A DNA stretch of 64,000 bases from Candidatus Woesearchaeota archaeon (GTDB lineage Archaea > Nanobdellota > Nanobdellia > Woesearchaeales > JAFGPW01): contig JAFGPW010000006.1 in assembly GCA_016935985.1 (NCBI GenBank), forward strand, positions 1 through 64,000, in the 5' to 3' direction. The notes under the pieces were generated by a model. The model was not told the origin of the DNA, made no database searches, and was given only the letters and a program-made list of their open reading frames with translations. Below, piece by piece: positions 44,501 through 51,758 of the stretch. Position numbers and translations under genes: made by a program. Within the stretch, counting starts at the first letter, position 1. Each line of letters starts with the position of its first letter.

Positions 44501-47492
44501 ATGCTACCAGATCAATGGCAAGTACTACCGGATACCAAGAGGGTATGTCTTCAATCCCCAGTCGCCGGAAGGCACCCTCATACTCGTACCACAAAACGAC
44601 CAACAGCTCAGTTCCAAAGATACAATCAATGTCACCTTCAATTCAGATACTGAAGTCATGATGACAGAACTGCAAGCCATAACTGCACAGATAGCATTGC
44701 AGGACTTTCAAACGACATGCCAGAAGCAATGCGACAATAAATCGAAGAACGGCGAGAAATATATCGGCAGGTGTGTCGCATATGACCAATGCCGTGACAT
44801 CAAGCAGTATCTCAAGGGAGGCTACTCCTTCTCCATGGGGGGCGGCCCCTTGGTGATAGGCACCACTACCGATTGTTGGACTGAGGACCTGCCCTGCTGC
44901 TGTATCCCGAAAGTCGAGAACAAAACCTTGCCTTTCGGATTGCAGGCGCGGCCAGCCATGCGCACCGAAAAATGGGACTACCGCCTGTGGAAGGAGGGCC
45001 TTGTCGTGTACTCCAAATATTGGTATTACGATGAGCGGGATTTCCCTGCCTGCTTCGGCCAGACCAGCTGGATAGACCCTGACGACCATTATCTCGACCC
45101 GTCCGAGCATGTGGCAGCGTTCCAATGCCTCTGCTTGTCAGGGATACGCGCACGTCTTGTCGCGATCCGGGAGATCCTCAACGGCCTCAGGGGCTGCATG
45201 CAGCAGATCAAGGAAACAGGAGAGGCGAATGCCGGAATATGCAAGGAGGTCTTCACGCAGTACGTGTGCGAGCTCCTCTGGCGGATCATCGAGCATTTTA
45301 CAGATGATAAATGCCCGAACCTAAACGCCGGTGCAACAGTAGAATATGACCAGCAGGACGAGTTTAAGGCGACGATGAATGCCATTTTCGGCGGCACCGG
45401 CGTGTTGTCAGAGATGCAGCAGGAGCTGAGGAGTGAATATGGCAACGCAGTCATCGATGACCTCTTCCAAGGAGGAGAAGGGGCGATCGCGAAGAAGATA
45501 TGCCTCGGAGCGCTCACCGGCGATTGGGGGCTCGACCTCGAGGACGTTTTGGACGCCGCCTACGAGGTCTCGTACAATACGCTCGTCACCGCCTGGCCAG
45601 CGGAACGCGAGTACCTCGCGTTCAATCCCTCGGACAACCAGGCGACCTTCGAGTACGGCATGGCGCTCGACATCTTCGCCGGCTGCGACATCAGCCAGTA
45701 CACGGTGCAGCTCGCCTGCGTGTCTGGGACCGAGATGGCGAAGTACAACCTCAACTGCCTCTCTTCCAAGATGTACGGAGAGCAGCATCCCTTCCCGAGC
45801 GCGTGCGACTGCCAGAACCGGCCTGACGGCGAGATCGTCTGGCCGGTCGTCCAGGGCTACGGCGGCCCAATCCAGCGCGGCAAGTATGTCGACCGCAGCA
45901 TCCACGAGATTGTCTCGAGCCCCTACCGTTTCAGCCACGTGAAGGTGACGATCGTGCCGCAGGACACCCGTGAAGACAACCTCGCGAAGTGCATCCCGGA
46001 AGAGCACCGCCAGGGCATCACCGGCGTGTTCTATTTCCCGATCCATGATAAGACAGCCAGGGACATCCTCTCCTGCGCCTTCGACCAGACGCAGGCGATG
46101 TTCATGTGCGACCAGGGGACGCTGATGTGGGATGAGCGCGGCAAGGCATATTTCGTCGACCACCAGATCAACAGCGTGACCTCACGAGATTTCGGCCAGG
46201 GATCGGTCCCGACCGTCGAGGTCGTCAGCGGAAGTGAGGAGGGGCTGAAGATAAAGCCCACCATCTGGCTCTCCGACGCCGAACGGCCGCAGTGCCTCTA
46301 TATCTCGCTCACGAAGAACGGGAACTTCATCAGCCTCACTGGCGATCTGACTTCGACGCCGCGCAATGAAGAGGATATCAAGACGCAAGGGACGAAGCAG
46401 TACGAGTTCACGCTGGTGAACCCCAACGCGGTGCATCTTATTGGCGACAGGAAAGCGGCATTCCCTGCAGGCGTTTCGGGAGAGGTGCTCAACAACAACA
46501 TCCCCACCAGGAAACAGTTCACTATCCAAATAGGAGATTCTGAAGGGAACGGCCTCGATATGACCTCAGGATCTACAGACAATTTTTCAATAGCCGGCAC
46601 CTCGAACGCCCCCACATCAACGGTCATATCTTCATTTATTAATGAGGCCAAGAATGGAGAAGACAATACGAGCGAGAGCAAATGGGTCTGGATCGCGAAT
46701 GGTAAGATGTATGTGAAATTCGATGAGGCGAAGGTGCGCATCGACGGTATCGCCCCGCCCGCCGTCCAGCAGGGGAAAACGAGCAGCATCTATCCTTACA
46801 CCATCTCCGTCGAACCTGCTGAATCCGGCAACCTCCAAGACACATGGGACCTGCATTACGAACTTAGGCACATGCCAGAGAACGGGACCAGCTGCTCTGA
46901 ATCGATCTCGAACGACGTCGTCTACCATCTCGGCGAGAAGCAGGCGAAGGACTTCGAGATACTCGTCAAGCCGCAGGGAGGGGCGTCCGGTCCGCAAATC
47001 TATGATATAAAAAAGAGAATCCGGGGGAACGACCTCAACTACAATCAACCGCTCTTCCTCGTCGAGGCGACACTCACCGGCCAGGAGATAACTTCTGCTG
47101 TGGCTAGGATCACCAAGGAGAAGGAGGTCACCGGCCAGATGCAGGAAGTGGTCTATCTCGAGACTCAGATGAACCTAGTCAACCAGAACCAGAACAGATA
47201 TGAGGTGGACTTCGTCGGCACCGAGAACAGTGCAGTCCTCGGGACCTCACCATCCTGGAAAACCAGTAATAAATACGCGGTCACCGACGCGGAGATCGTG
47301 CTGCGGGTCAACTCCGTCGACAAGCACACCGGTGAGAAGGTGACGATACAGTGCGGACCTTCCAAAGGAGGAAAATATGGTAAATGTGGAATCAAAATGT
47401 GCGCTCAAGAAAAATTAATTGTTGATCCCCTCCCAGGATTCGCCCTAGAATCTTTAAAATGTATACAAGGAGAATTTTGTTGTATTTCTTAA
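41526..47492 (+). CDS. Giant modular surface protein 6 with cohesin-like and FN3 domains (1988 aa)
   Basis: Signal peptide 1-27, shared motif GGGFSRVTAF near 46-54. Then in order: a cohesin-like domain (about 75-213; GDTFAVDITIDGVQDLDAWE and later GSGVLATLTLTA), a fibronectin type III domain (about 216-302; ATVSWTTSVPATSVLYYG), two Ig-like repeats (about 308-487; TPPDIDF, TPPQIEN), a Cys-rich region, a hydrophobic helix near 843-865, and long Cys-rich alpha/beta segments to the end. The role is probably scaffold or adhesin at the surface. ATG 41526 fits the TATA spacing; ATG 41523 is the alternative. The last about 40 codons lie in an AT-rich tract. Confidence 0.82.
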   Translation: MPSRTRITRKLTFCVVLMLLTMPFTLADQRHDVAVLTVSERINWGGGFSRVTAFGGATSPGSSAETLPLLQGSPAQLGFSVPSGIQNGDTFAVDITIDGVQDLDAWELKVDVDDTRLAYVSLVEGPFLNENGGRTTTCPLPSDQGAGTYLFSCFHNPPFVSGTDGSGVLATLTLTAQQDGTSSLMLSDILLKDPSQATLAYSSSTGSVLVGGQQPVILSDIMASPGPASATVSWTTSVPATSVLYYGTDMPPSTMVEDTALATSHSVAVTGLQQQTAYNYMVRSCDAGGVCNSSSVLSFTTLQQSQGPIFITLDGLPVATNQQDIWISGATKAFATVQTFLNDDLSFPNRMELPDGSQAYSITVNASGTFNYSTYLLEGMNRLAVRARDTDLTAAWAYHNVSLDATPPDIDFGDFDPLTNKSEIDLSGTVSETALVDVSLNGTSLFSDTVSSFNVTVSLAEGSNNITVDATDLAGNTRSWEFMTGKDTTPPQIENITPAPNTFFYEGFGGNLAGFNQAQTIVDIEGDTEPYANLSLYYGSATGTPYKTTTADANGHFIFEQVDIERGIYGFSVTDRCNETCYGRETQSYQICMQQCIEQQHNQLKSDQDKIADLYIVGVDRFGLTSSPYHFQYRVGNCFSGGMNYNIINDIQFQSPSMLSPERIEGGTEIIQFLLNLTYQGPGVDPQPIDVSLEPACEAEYMLEDERYQYGCEMFSSSPIFKLPNEQKNLWLFRYNLNRLDTNTSFTSKVWKDLGNEVVFPVKVKLRYKHTLPTATYNPQSGGYQNRIQEEIQVKCMTINYVLDDSRIDPRKVLPDWLINGTIEFADKQISNIDEILPTLDKWVRYAAIGCIGAFLVRTVWMIYRKVTCAVSGCDLLLKAQNGAKMGTPLGDLGTVVDPKGVASCTPCQSAWEFEATLYKYYRYACDRVLCHGSAQGELTGEISDNDQKMLNWLEADNLLECISKQDKIVSLFPRPCTEYKGEGKDEVSLPVCYQINGKYYRIPRGYVFNPQSPEGTLILVPQNDQQLSSKDTINVTFNSDTEVMMTELQAITAQIALQDFQTTCQKQCDNKSKNGEKYIGRCVAYDQCRDIKQYLKGGYSFSMGGGPLVIGTTTDCWTEDLPCCCIPKVENKTLPFGLQARPAMRTEKWDYRLWKEGLVVYSKYWYYDERDFPACFGQTSWIDPDDHYLDPSEHVAAFQCLCLSGIRARLVAIREILNGLRGCMQQIKETGEANAGICKEVFTQYVCELLWRIIEHFTDDKCPNLNAGATVEYDQQDEFKATMNAIFGGTGVLSEMQQELRSEYGNAVIDDLFQGGEGAIAKKICLGALTGDWGLDLEDVLDAAYEVSYNTLVTAWPAEREYLAFNPSDNQATFEYGMALDIFAGCDISQYTVQLACVSGTEMAKYNLNCLSSKMYGEQHPFPSACDCQNRPDGEIVWPVVQGYGGPIQRGKYVDRSIHEIVSSPYRFSHVKVTIVPQDTREDNLAKCIPEEHRQGITGVFYFPIHDKTARDILSCAFDQTQAMFMCDQGTLMWDERGKAYFVDHQINSVTSRDFGQGSVPTVEVVSGSEEGLKIKPTIWLSDAERPQCLYISLTKNGNFISLTGDLTSTPRNEEDIKTQGTKQYEFTLVNPNAVHLIGDRKAAFPAGVSGEVLNNNIPTRKQFTIQIGDSEGNGLDMTSGSTDNFSIAGTSNAPTSTVISSFINEAKNGEDNTSESKWVWIANGKMYVKFDEAKVRIDGIAPPAVQQGKTSSIYPYTISVEPAESGNLQDTWDLHYELRHMPENGTSCSESISNDVVYHLGEKQAKDFEILVKPQGGASGPQIYDIKKRIRGNDLNYNQPLFLVEATLTGQEITSAVARITKEKEVTGQMQEVVYLETQMNLVNQNQNRYEVDFVGTENSAVLGTSPSWKTSNKYAVTDAEIVLRVNSVDKHTGEKVTIQCGPSKGGKYGKCGIKMCAQEKLIVDPLPGFALESLKCIQGEFCCIS

Positions 47493-47770
47493 CGAATTGT
47501 ATTTAATTTTTCTACAAGTTTATTTGCCTCCTTAGTTTTGTCTTGTACACCATATACTACTGCTAAACTATAATTTAGTATGAATGATTCTGGGAACATT
47601 TTTAGACCTTCATATAACACTTTTTCTGTCGTTTGATAATCTTTTTTTAAGAAAAACAGCTTTGCATATTGGTCATATGTGTATATATTTTTATTAATTG
47701 AGAACATCTGTTCAGCCAATTTAATAGTCTTCTCATCGTATTCTTTATTCTCACATAATTGTTTTACTTT
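47461..47770. other. AT-rich island spanning the 3' ends of two convergent genes
   Basis: Hand count gives 81 G/C in 300 bases (27%) for 47461-47760, against 43 of 60 (72%) for 47821-47880 next door. The change is abrupt near 47770, inside the TPR gene, and both reading frames remain intact. Confidence 0.85.
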
Positions 47771-48376
47771 GAGATAAAGCCCCATCCACTCGAGGTCCTT
47801 CCGCAGCGAGCCATACTTCTGGGGCGTCAGCGCGTCGGCGATCTCGAGCAGCGCAGGTACGCCGACCTCGTCGAACTCGCGGAGGTCATGATAGCGGTCG
47901 TCGAAGAAGACGCCATTGATGTCCTTGATGATCTTGCCTGACCAGGTGGCATAATCAGTCGACGGCTTCCTCTCCTTGAGGTCCTTCGCGACCCCGACCG
48001 CCTCGTCGATCCTTCCCGCTTTCGCGTAGGCGTCGAGCATCCGTTCGAGGGTCGGGACGCCTGCCTTCGGCTCGAGGAATGCGACCATGGCATAGTTACG
48101 CCCAGCCTCGAGGAACCTTCCAGCACGATAGTCGATCGATGCCTTTCCGGAATAGTGGGCGATAGCGCCGTCGCGGTCCATTATCACCGGCTTTTCGACA
48201 GTCTTCTCGACAACGACGGTTTCGGTGAGCGGCTGCGGCAGGTAGACGCGCTGCAGCTTATTGTTCTTGTCGTAATAGTCGATCCATGTCGTCTGCGCCT
48301 GCGCCGGCGACGTGAGGCCCATCAGCCCCCAGACGCCTACCGCCCCCACGATCCCCGCGAGCCCTCCCTTCCTCAT
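47489..48376 (-). CDS. Exported TPR-like protein with compositionally foreign C-terminal third (295 aa)
   Basis: N-terminal signal peptide (residues about 5-28, GIVGAVGVWGLMGLTSPAQA), then a short linker and TPR-like helical pairs (GRFLEAGRNYAMVAFLEP, AKAGRIDEAVGVAKDLKE, LKKDYQTTEKVLYEGLKMFPESF). Residues from about 200 onward are encoded by DNA of about 28% GC, the first 200 by normal GC-rich DNA. It ends in a shared TTA/TAA with surface protein 6. Likely an external protein-protein interaction adaptor. It is coupled (ATGA) to the upstream 178-aa gene. Confidence 0.75.
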   Translation of the reverse strand: MRKGGLAGIVGAVGVWGLMGLTSPAQAQTTWIDYYDKNNKLQRVYLPQPLTETVVVEKTVEKPVIMDRDGAIAHYSGKASIDYRAGRFLEAGRNYAMVAFLEPKAGVPTLERMLDAYAKAGRIDEAVGVAKDLKERKPSTDYATWSGKIIKDINGVFFDDRYHDLREFDEVGVPALLEIADALTPQKYGSLRKDLEWMGLYLKVKQLCENKEYDEKTIKLAEQMFSINKNIYTYDQYAKLFFLKKDYQTTEKVLYEGLKMFPESFILNYSLAVVYGVQDKTKEANKLVEKLNTIR

Positions 48377-48909
48377 CGCATCTCGCCTCCGACCGCCTGC
48401 GTCAGCCCCTCGAAGGTCGGTCCCGGCGGGTGCTTGAGCAGGTTCTTGGGAAGCATCGCCCTCTCGGAGGACACGAGCGCCGAGAACACGGGGAACGGGA
48501 GCGCGCCGATCGCCTGGTAGGCGTCCCAGTTGAGCGTGTGCGCGTAGACGAAGGTGCCGACGATGTCCTTGAAGTTCTCTGCCTGGGAATCGACGATCGC
48601 CCTGGCGAGTCTGCCATCGTCATGGGTGATGCCGGTATTGAGACTATATTTGTTCGCGTAGCGGTGGAGCGCGCCATGCTCGATATCGATTATGTCTCTA
48701 GGATTGAACGAGCGGTCGTCAGCCTTGACCCCCGGCTCGAAGCCGATGGGATACGAAACGTGCGAGGGCCCTTCCCAGGCGGTCCAGTATCTCGGGCTCG
48801 CGAGCCGATGGTAGAGCTGCCAGAACTCGATGGGAAAGCCCTCCCGGTACTGCCGGTAGATTCCCTTGTTCACCCTCCCGACCAGGTCATTGACCATCCT
48901 GCTGTCCAT
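48373..48909 (-). CDS. Hypothetical protein, 178 aa
   Basis: Soluble helical protein starting MDSRMVNDLVGRVNKGIYRQ, with a His-containing block IDIEHGALHRYANKY and aromatic-rich segments. No signal peptide, no membrane helix, no family recognised. The TATA box at 48934-48941 is 25 nt from the ATG; it is the first gene of an operon with the TPR protein, overlapping by 4 nt. Confidence 0.7.
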   Translation of the reverse strand: MDSRMVNDLVGRVNKGIYRQYREGFPIEFWQLYHRLASPRYWTAWEGPSHVSYPIGFEPGVKADDRSFNPRDIIDIEHGALHRYANKYSLNTGITHDDGRLARAIVDSQAENFKDIVGTFVYAHTLNWDAYQAIGALPFPVFSALVSSERAMLPKNLLKHPPGPTFEGLTQAVGGEMR

Positions 48910-48933
48910 GGCCCTTTTCTCTGGATGACCTCC

Positions 48934-48941
48934 TATAAATA
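48934..48941 (-). promoter_or_regulatory. TATA box of the 178-aa gene / TPR operon
   Basis: TATTTATA on the minus strand, 25 nt before ATG 48909; divergent from the box at 48986. Confidence 0.65.
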
Positions 48942-48985
48942 TCTTTCTATATTTACTATTAAACGGTGACGAATTAATAGCGAAA

Positions 48986-48995
48986 TATATAAATA
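48986..48995 (+). promoter_or_regulatory. TATA box of the polytopic membrane protein gene
   Basis: TATATAAATA, 23 nt before ATG 49018. A second AT-rich stretch (TTTTTAAA) between it and the ATG is too close to act. Confidence 0.65.
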
Positions 48996-49017
48996 CAACC
49001 CTTTTTAAAGGAAACCC

Positions 49018-49836
49018 ATGGCCAGCATCCTCTCAGACGCGTTCTCGGGCTCGATACGGCACCTTCGGGACCGGTGGTACCTGGCGCCTCTCCTCGCGCT
49101 CGGCGAGCTCATCTTCCTCGTCCTTTCCTCCTGGCTGTTCTTCGTCTACCAGGTCAGGATCCTTACTGGCTTCAACGCCATAATGGACGAGCTCTCGACC
49201 GTCCCCGAGAACCTCGACACCGCGAGCGCGATGGACCTGCTCGGCCAGGCGGACTTCGGCATGGTCATCAGGACTTTCCGGGAGATACAGGGCCACCTCA
49301 TCGAGTCCATCCTGGTGATGCTCGCCGCCTTCATCGCCTTCGAGCTCCTCTCCTGGCTGCTCGCCTCAGGATTAGTACACTCAGAAATAGATATCGGAAA
49401 ATATATCCTTGATTATGCCTATCTGACCCTCATCTTCTTCGTGCCGCTCGGGATCGTCTGGTACCTGTTCGCGAGCCCGCTCTTCTCCCTCTTCACCCTC
49501 ATGGAGATGGGGATGGCTGACCTCTGGGTTCCGGCGATAGTATCGGTCCCGACGCTGTATCTCTACTATGTCGCGATCGCGCGGCTGCCGCAACGGATGA
49601 GAAATCCTTGGGAACGCGTGAAGGACGCCTGGCGGCTCGGCACGAGGAAGGCGGTCCCGCTCATCCTCGCGGACCTCGTGGTCATCGCGGCGATCGCGCT
49701 CTCGTCCTTGCTGGTGACCCTTTCGGTGGAGTCGAACCTGCTGCTGATAGCCCTCACGGTGCTGCTGCTCGTCTGCGTCATCTGCTATTCCCGGCTGTTC
49801 TTCGCCGGATTCGTCAGAGAACTCGCGGAACGATGA
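49018..49836 (+). CDS. Polytopic membrane protein (272 aa), possible paralogue of 37876-38637
   Basis: About six membrane helices; a loop FNAIMDELSTVPENL after the first helix resembles FSAIMQESQ in the other protein. A basic amphipathic segment (RNPWERVKDAWRLGTRKA) precedes the last two helices. It ends back-to-back with the HExxH gene on the other strand (adjacent stop codons). Function unknown. Confidence 0.75.
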   Translation: MASILSDAFSGSIRHLRDRWYLAPLLALGELIFLVLSSWLFFVYQVRILTGFNAIMDELSTVPENLDTASAMDLLGQADFGMVIRTFREIQGHLIESILVMLAAFIAFELLSWLLASGLVHSEIDIGKYILDYAYLTLIFFVPLGIVWYLFASPLFSLFTLMEMGMADLWVPAIVSVPTLYLYYVAIARLPQRMRNPWERVKDAWRLGTRKAVPLILADLVVIAAIALSSLLVTLSVESNLLLIALTVLLLVCVICYSRLFFAGFVRELAER

Positions 49837-50817
49837 TCACGCGGCAGTAAGGTACTGAGAAGCGACCTCGTCGACCGGCGCTTCCTTCCGCGTGAGCGCC
49901 GAGGAGAGGTACGGCCCGAGCCTTCGCCTGAGGTCGCCTGCGATGCGCCTGATGTCCACCTGGTCCTTCGGGACGCCGTTCGCGATCATATAGGTCGCCG
50001 CCTGACCGATGTAATGGTTCATCGCGAGCTCTGCCATCGCGAGGTTCTCACGCCTCCCCTCCTCCGAATCGGCGTCGATCGCCTCCTGGAGCAGGTAGCG
50101 CGCGTGCGTGTAGGCGTTGTCGATCTCGACGAGCGGCATCCGCTCAGGGCTCGAGCCGTTCATCAGGACGCTCTTCGGCTGGGCGTTGTGGATGAGCTCG
50201 TGCTCGAGCACGAACCAGACCGCGAGCTCCTCGGCGCGCGCCTGCGATATGCCGTAGCGGCCCCGCATGCCTGCGGCGACATCCTCCACATACCTCTGGA
50301 AATAGGACGAGTTGATGAGCAGGTTCTTCCGCGCCGCCGAAGGGATCGTCGCCGCGACCGCCTCCCCTTCGACGTCGTCGGCGATGTAGACCTCGATGTC
50401 TGAAGGAAGGCCCTTGCCGTATGCCCTGCGGACATGGCGATCGAGCCTGGAGTGCCGGTCCTGGGCCTGGAGACTGCGGTAGGCGGCCTTGATCTCCGCG
50501 TTCTGGTAGACCTTGGAGAGGATGTCGCTCTTCTGCCCCTCAGGGATGGCGGCGTTCCTGACCCGCTCCTCGAGGCCCTCGGGCTGCGGCATGCCGGGCT
50601 CGGGAACGTCCTGCGATTCCTGTATCACGGAATAGGTCCCTGTCTTCGGGTTGGGCTGCGCGACCGACATCCAGTACGCGAGGCCCGGATGGTATGATCC
50701 GAAGGGCCCAGGATACGGTGCGGTCGCGAAGTGGCGCCGCGGTGCGGCCTCACTGACGGCCGCCGCGGCGATGATGCGCGAAAGAGATCGCGCTGCGCAT
50801 GAATCGGAGAGGCCCAT
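49837..50817 (-). CDS. Putative zinc metallopeptidase with HELIH motif (326 aa)
   Basis: HELIH at residues 206-210 in VWFVLEHELIHNAQ matches the zinc-binding HExxH motif of metallopeptidases. The third ligand is not obvious; EIDNAYTHARYL downstream is a candidate. The N-terminal 60 residues are Pro/Ala-rich and unlike a signal peptide. TATA AAGTTTTTAA lies 24 nt before the ATG. Peptidase activity is inferred from the motif only. Confidence 0.65.
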   Translation of the reverse strand: MGLSDSCAARSLSRIIAAAAVSEAAPRRHFATAPYPGPFGSYHPGLAYWMSVAQPNPKTGTYSVIQESQDVPEPGMPQPEGLEERVRNAAIPEGQKSDILSKVYQNAEIKAAYRSLQAQDRHSRLDRHVRRAYGKGLPSDIEVYIADDVEGEAVAATIPSAARKNLLINSSYFQRYVEDVAAGMRGRYGISQARAEELAVWFVLEHELIHNAQPKSVLMNGSSPERMPLVEIDNAYTHARYLLQEAIDADSEEGRRENLAMAELAMNHYIGQAATYMIANGVPKDQVDIRRIAGDLRRRLGPYLSSALTRKEAPVDEVASQYLTAA

Positions 50818-50840
50818 GCAGAGCTGGAGTCATCGCTCCC

Positions 50841-50848
50841 TTAAAAAC
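50841..50848 (-). promoter_or_regulatory. TATA box of the HELIH gene
   Basis: GTTTTTAA on the minus strand, 24 nt before ATG 50817. Confidence 0.6.
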
Positions 50849-50892
50849 TTTGTGGAACGGTCAGTGAAGGGAAAAAGAAGAAGAGGAAGCCT

Positions 50893-51528
50893 TCAGACTT
50901 CCTGCAGATACTTCTCGTACGCCTGCTGCGCCTGGGTGTAGGTCTTGATCTTGCTCGGATCGAAGCCCTTGAACTTCCAGGGATCCTTGTTCTGCTTGAC
51001 CTTGAAGTCGAGGTACTTGCCGATCGACTGGAAGTCCCGTTCCTTGAAGTTCTGCTCGAAGAGGGCGCCCTGCATGTATCGGGTTATCCCTGAGAGGAGA
51101 GTTCCTGTCATCTCGTCCATGGTCTTCGCGTCGGCCCGCGCGGCGGTCATGACCTGGTCCATGAAGGTGTCCTTCTTTATCCCGAGGTACTGGGCCGCGA
51201 TGTTGTCCCACATCGGCTCGCCTGCCTTGCCCTTGGCTTTCCTGAGACCCTCGATCGTCTGGTCGTCGAGTTCCCAGTAGTTCTTCATGACATGGATGGC
51301 GGTCTTGTCCCACATCGCGGCCGCGAAGTCCTCGAACTTCTTGTCGTCCTTGATCTTCATGGTCTTCCGGTCGATGTTGTCCAGGTAATAGGACCTGAGC
51401 TCGAGGGTCGCCTGCTGGATGTAGTCGCTGCTCTGGAGCGATTTGAGCTTGGTTGTGAGCGTATCGATTCCCTTGGCGACATGCTCTTCGACGCCTCCAT
51501 AGGGATCTTCCTTTTTCGGGGCTGGCAT
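50893..51528 (-). CDS. Hypothetical helical protein, 211 aa
   Basis: Begins MPAPKKEDPYGGVEEHVAKG; predominantly helical, Lys/Asp-rich, no Cys, no membrane helix. An ideal AGGTGAT ribosome site at 51534-51540 sits 5 nt before the ATG. Divergent from the nucleotidyltransferase-like gene. No family recognised. Confidence 0.7.
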   Translation of the reverse strand: MPAPKKEDPYGGVEEHVAKGIDTLTTKLKSLQSSDYIQQATLELRSYYLDNIDRKTMKIKDDKKFEDFAAAMWDKTAIHVMKNYWELDDQTIEGLRKAKGKAGEPMWDNIAAQYLGIKKDTFMDQVMTAARADAKTMDEMTGTLLSGITRYMQGALFEQNFKERDFQSIGKYLDFKVKQNKDPWKFKGFDPSKIKTYTQAQQAYEKYLQEV

Positions 51529-51758
51529 TTGATATCACCTGTGTTCATGTATAGATAGGGTTATGTCCATTTCCCAGTGATTACTTCCATATAAACCTTT
51601 CGATTGATCGGCGTAGGGCTGCAGGAGAGCGCCGTCGATCCCCCGCATCGGTTTTTCCGACGTGATGACGCCGAGATCGCCTTGCGATCCAAACACAACA
51701 TTTAAATAGTTGGGTGGGTTCGCATCGGCATCTGATTTTCCATCCCTGAGGGGTTGTG

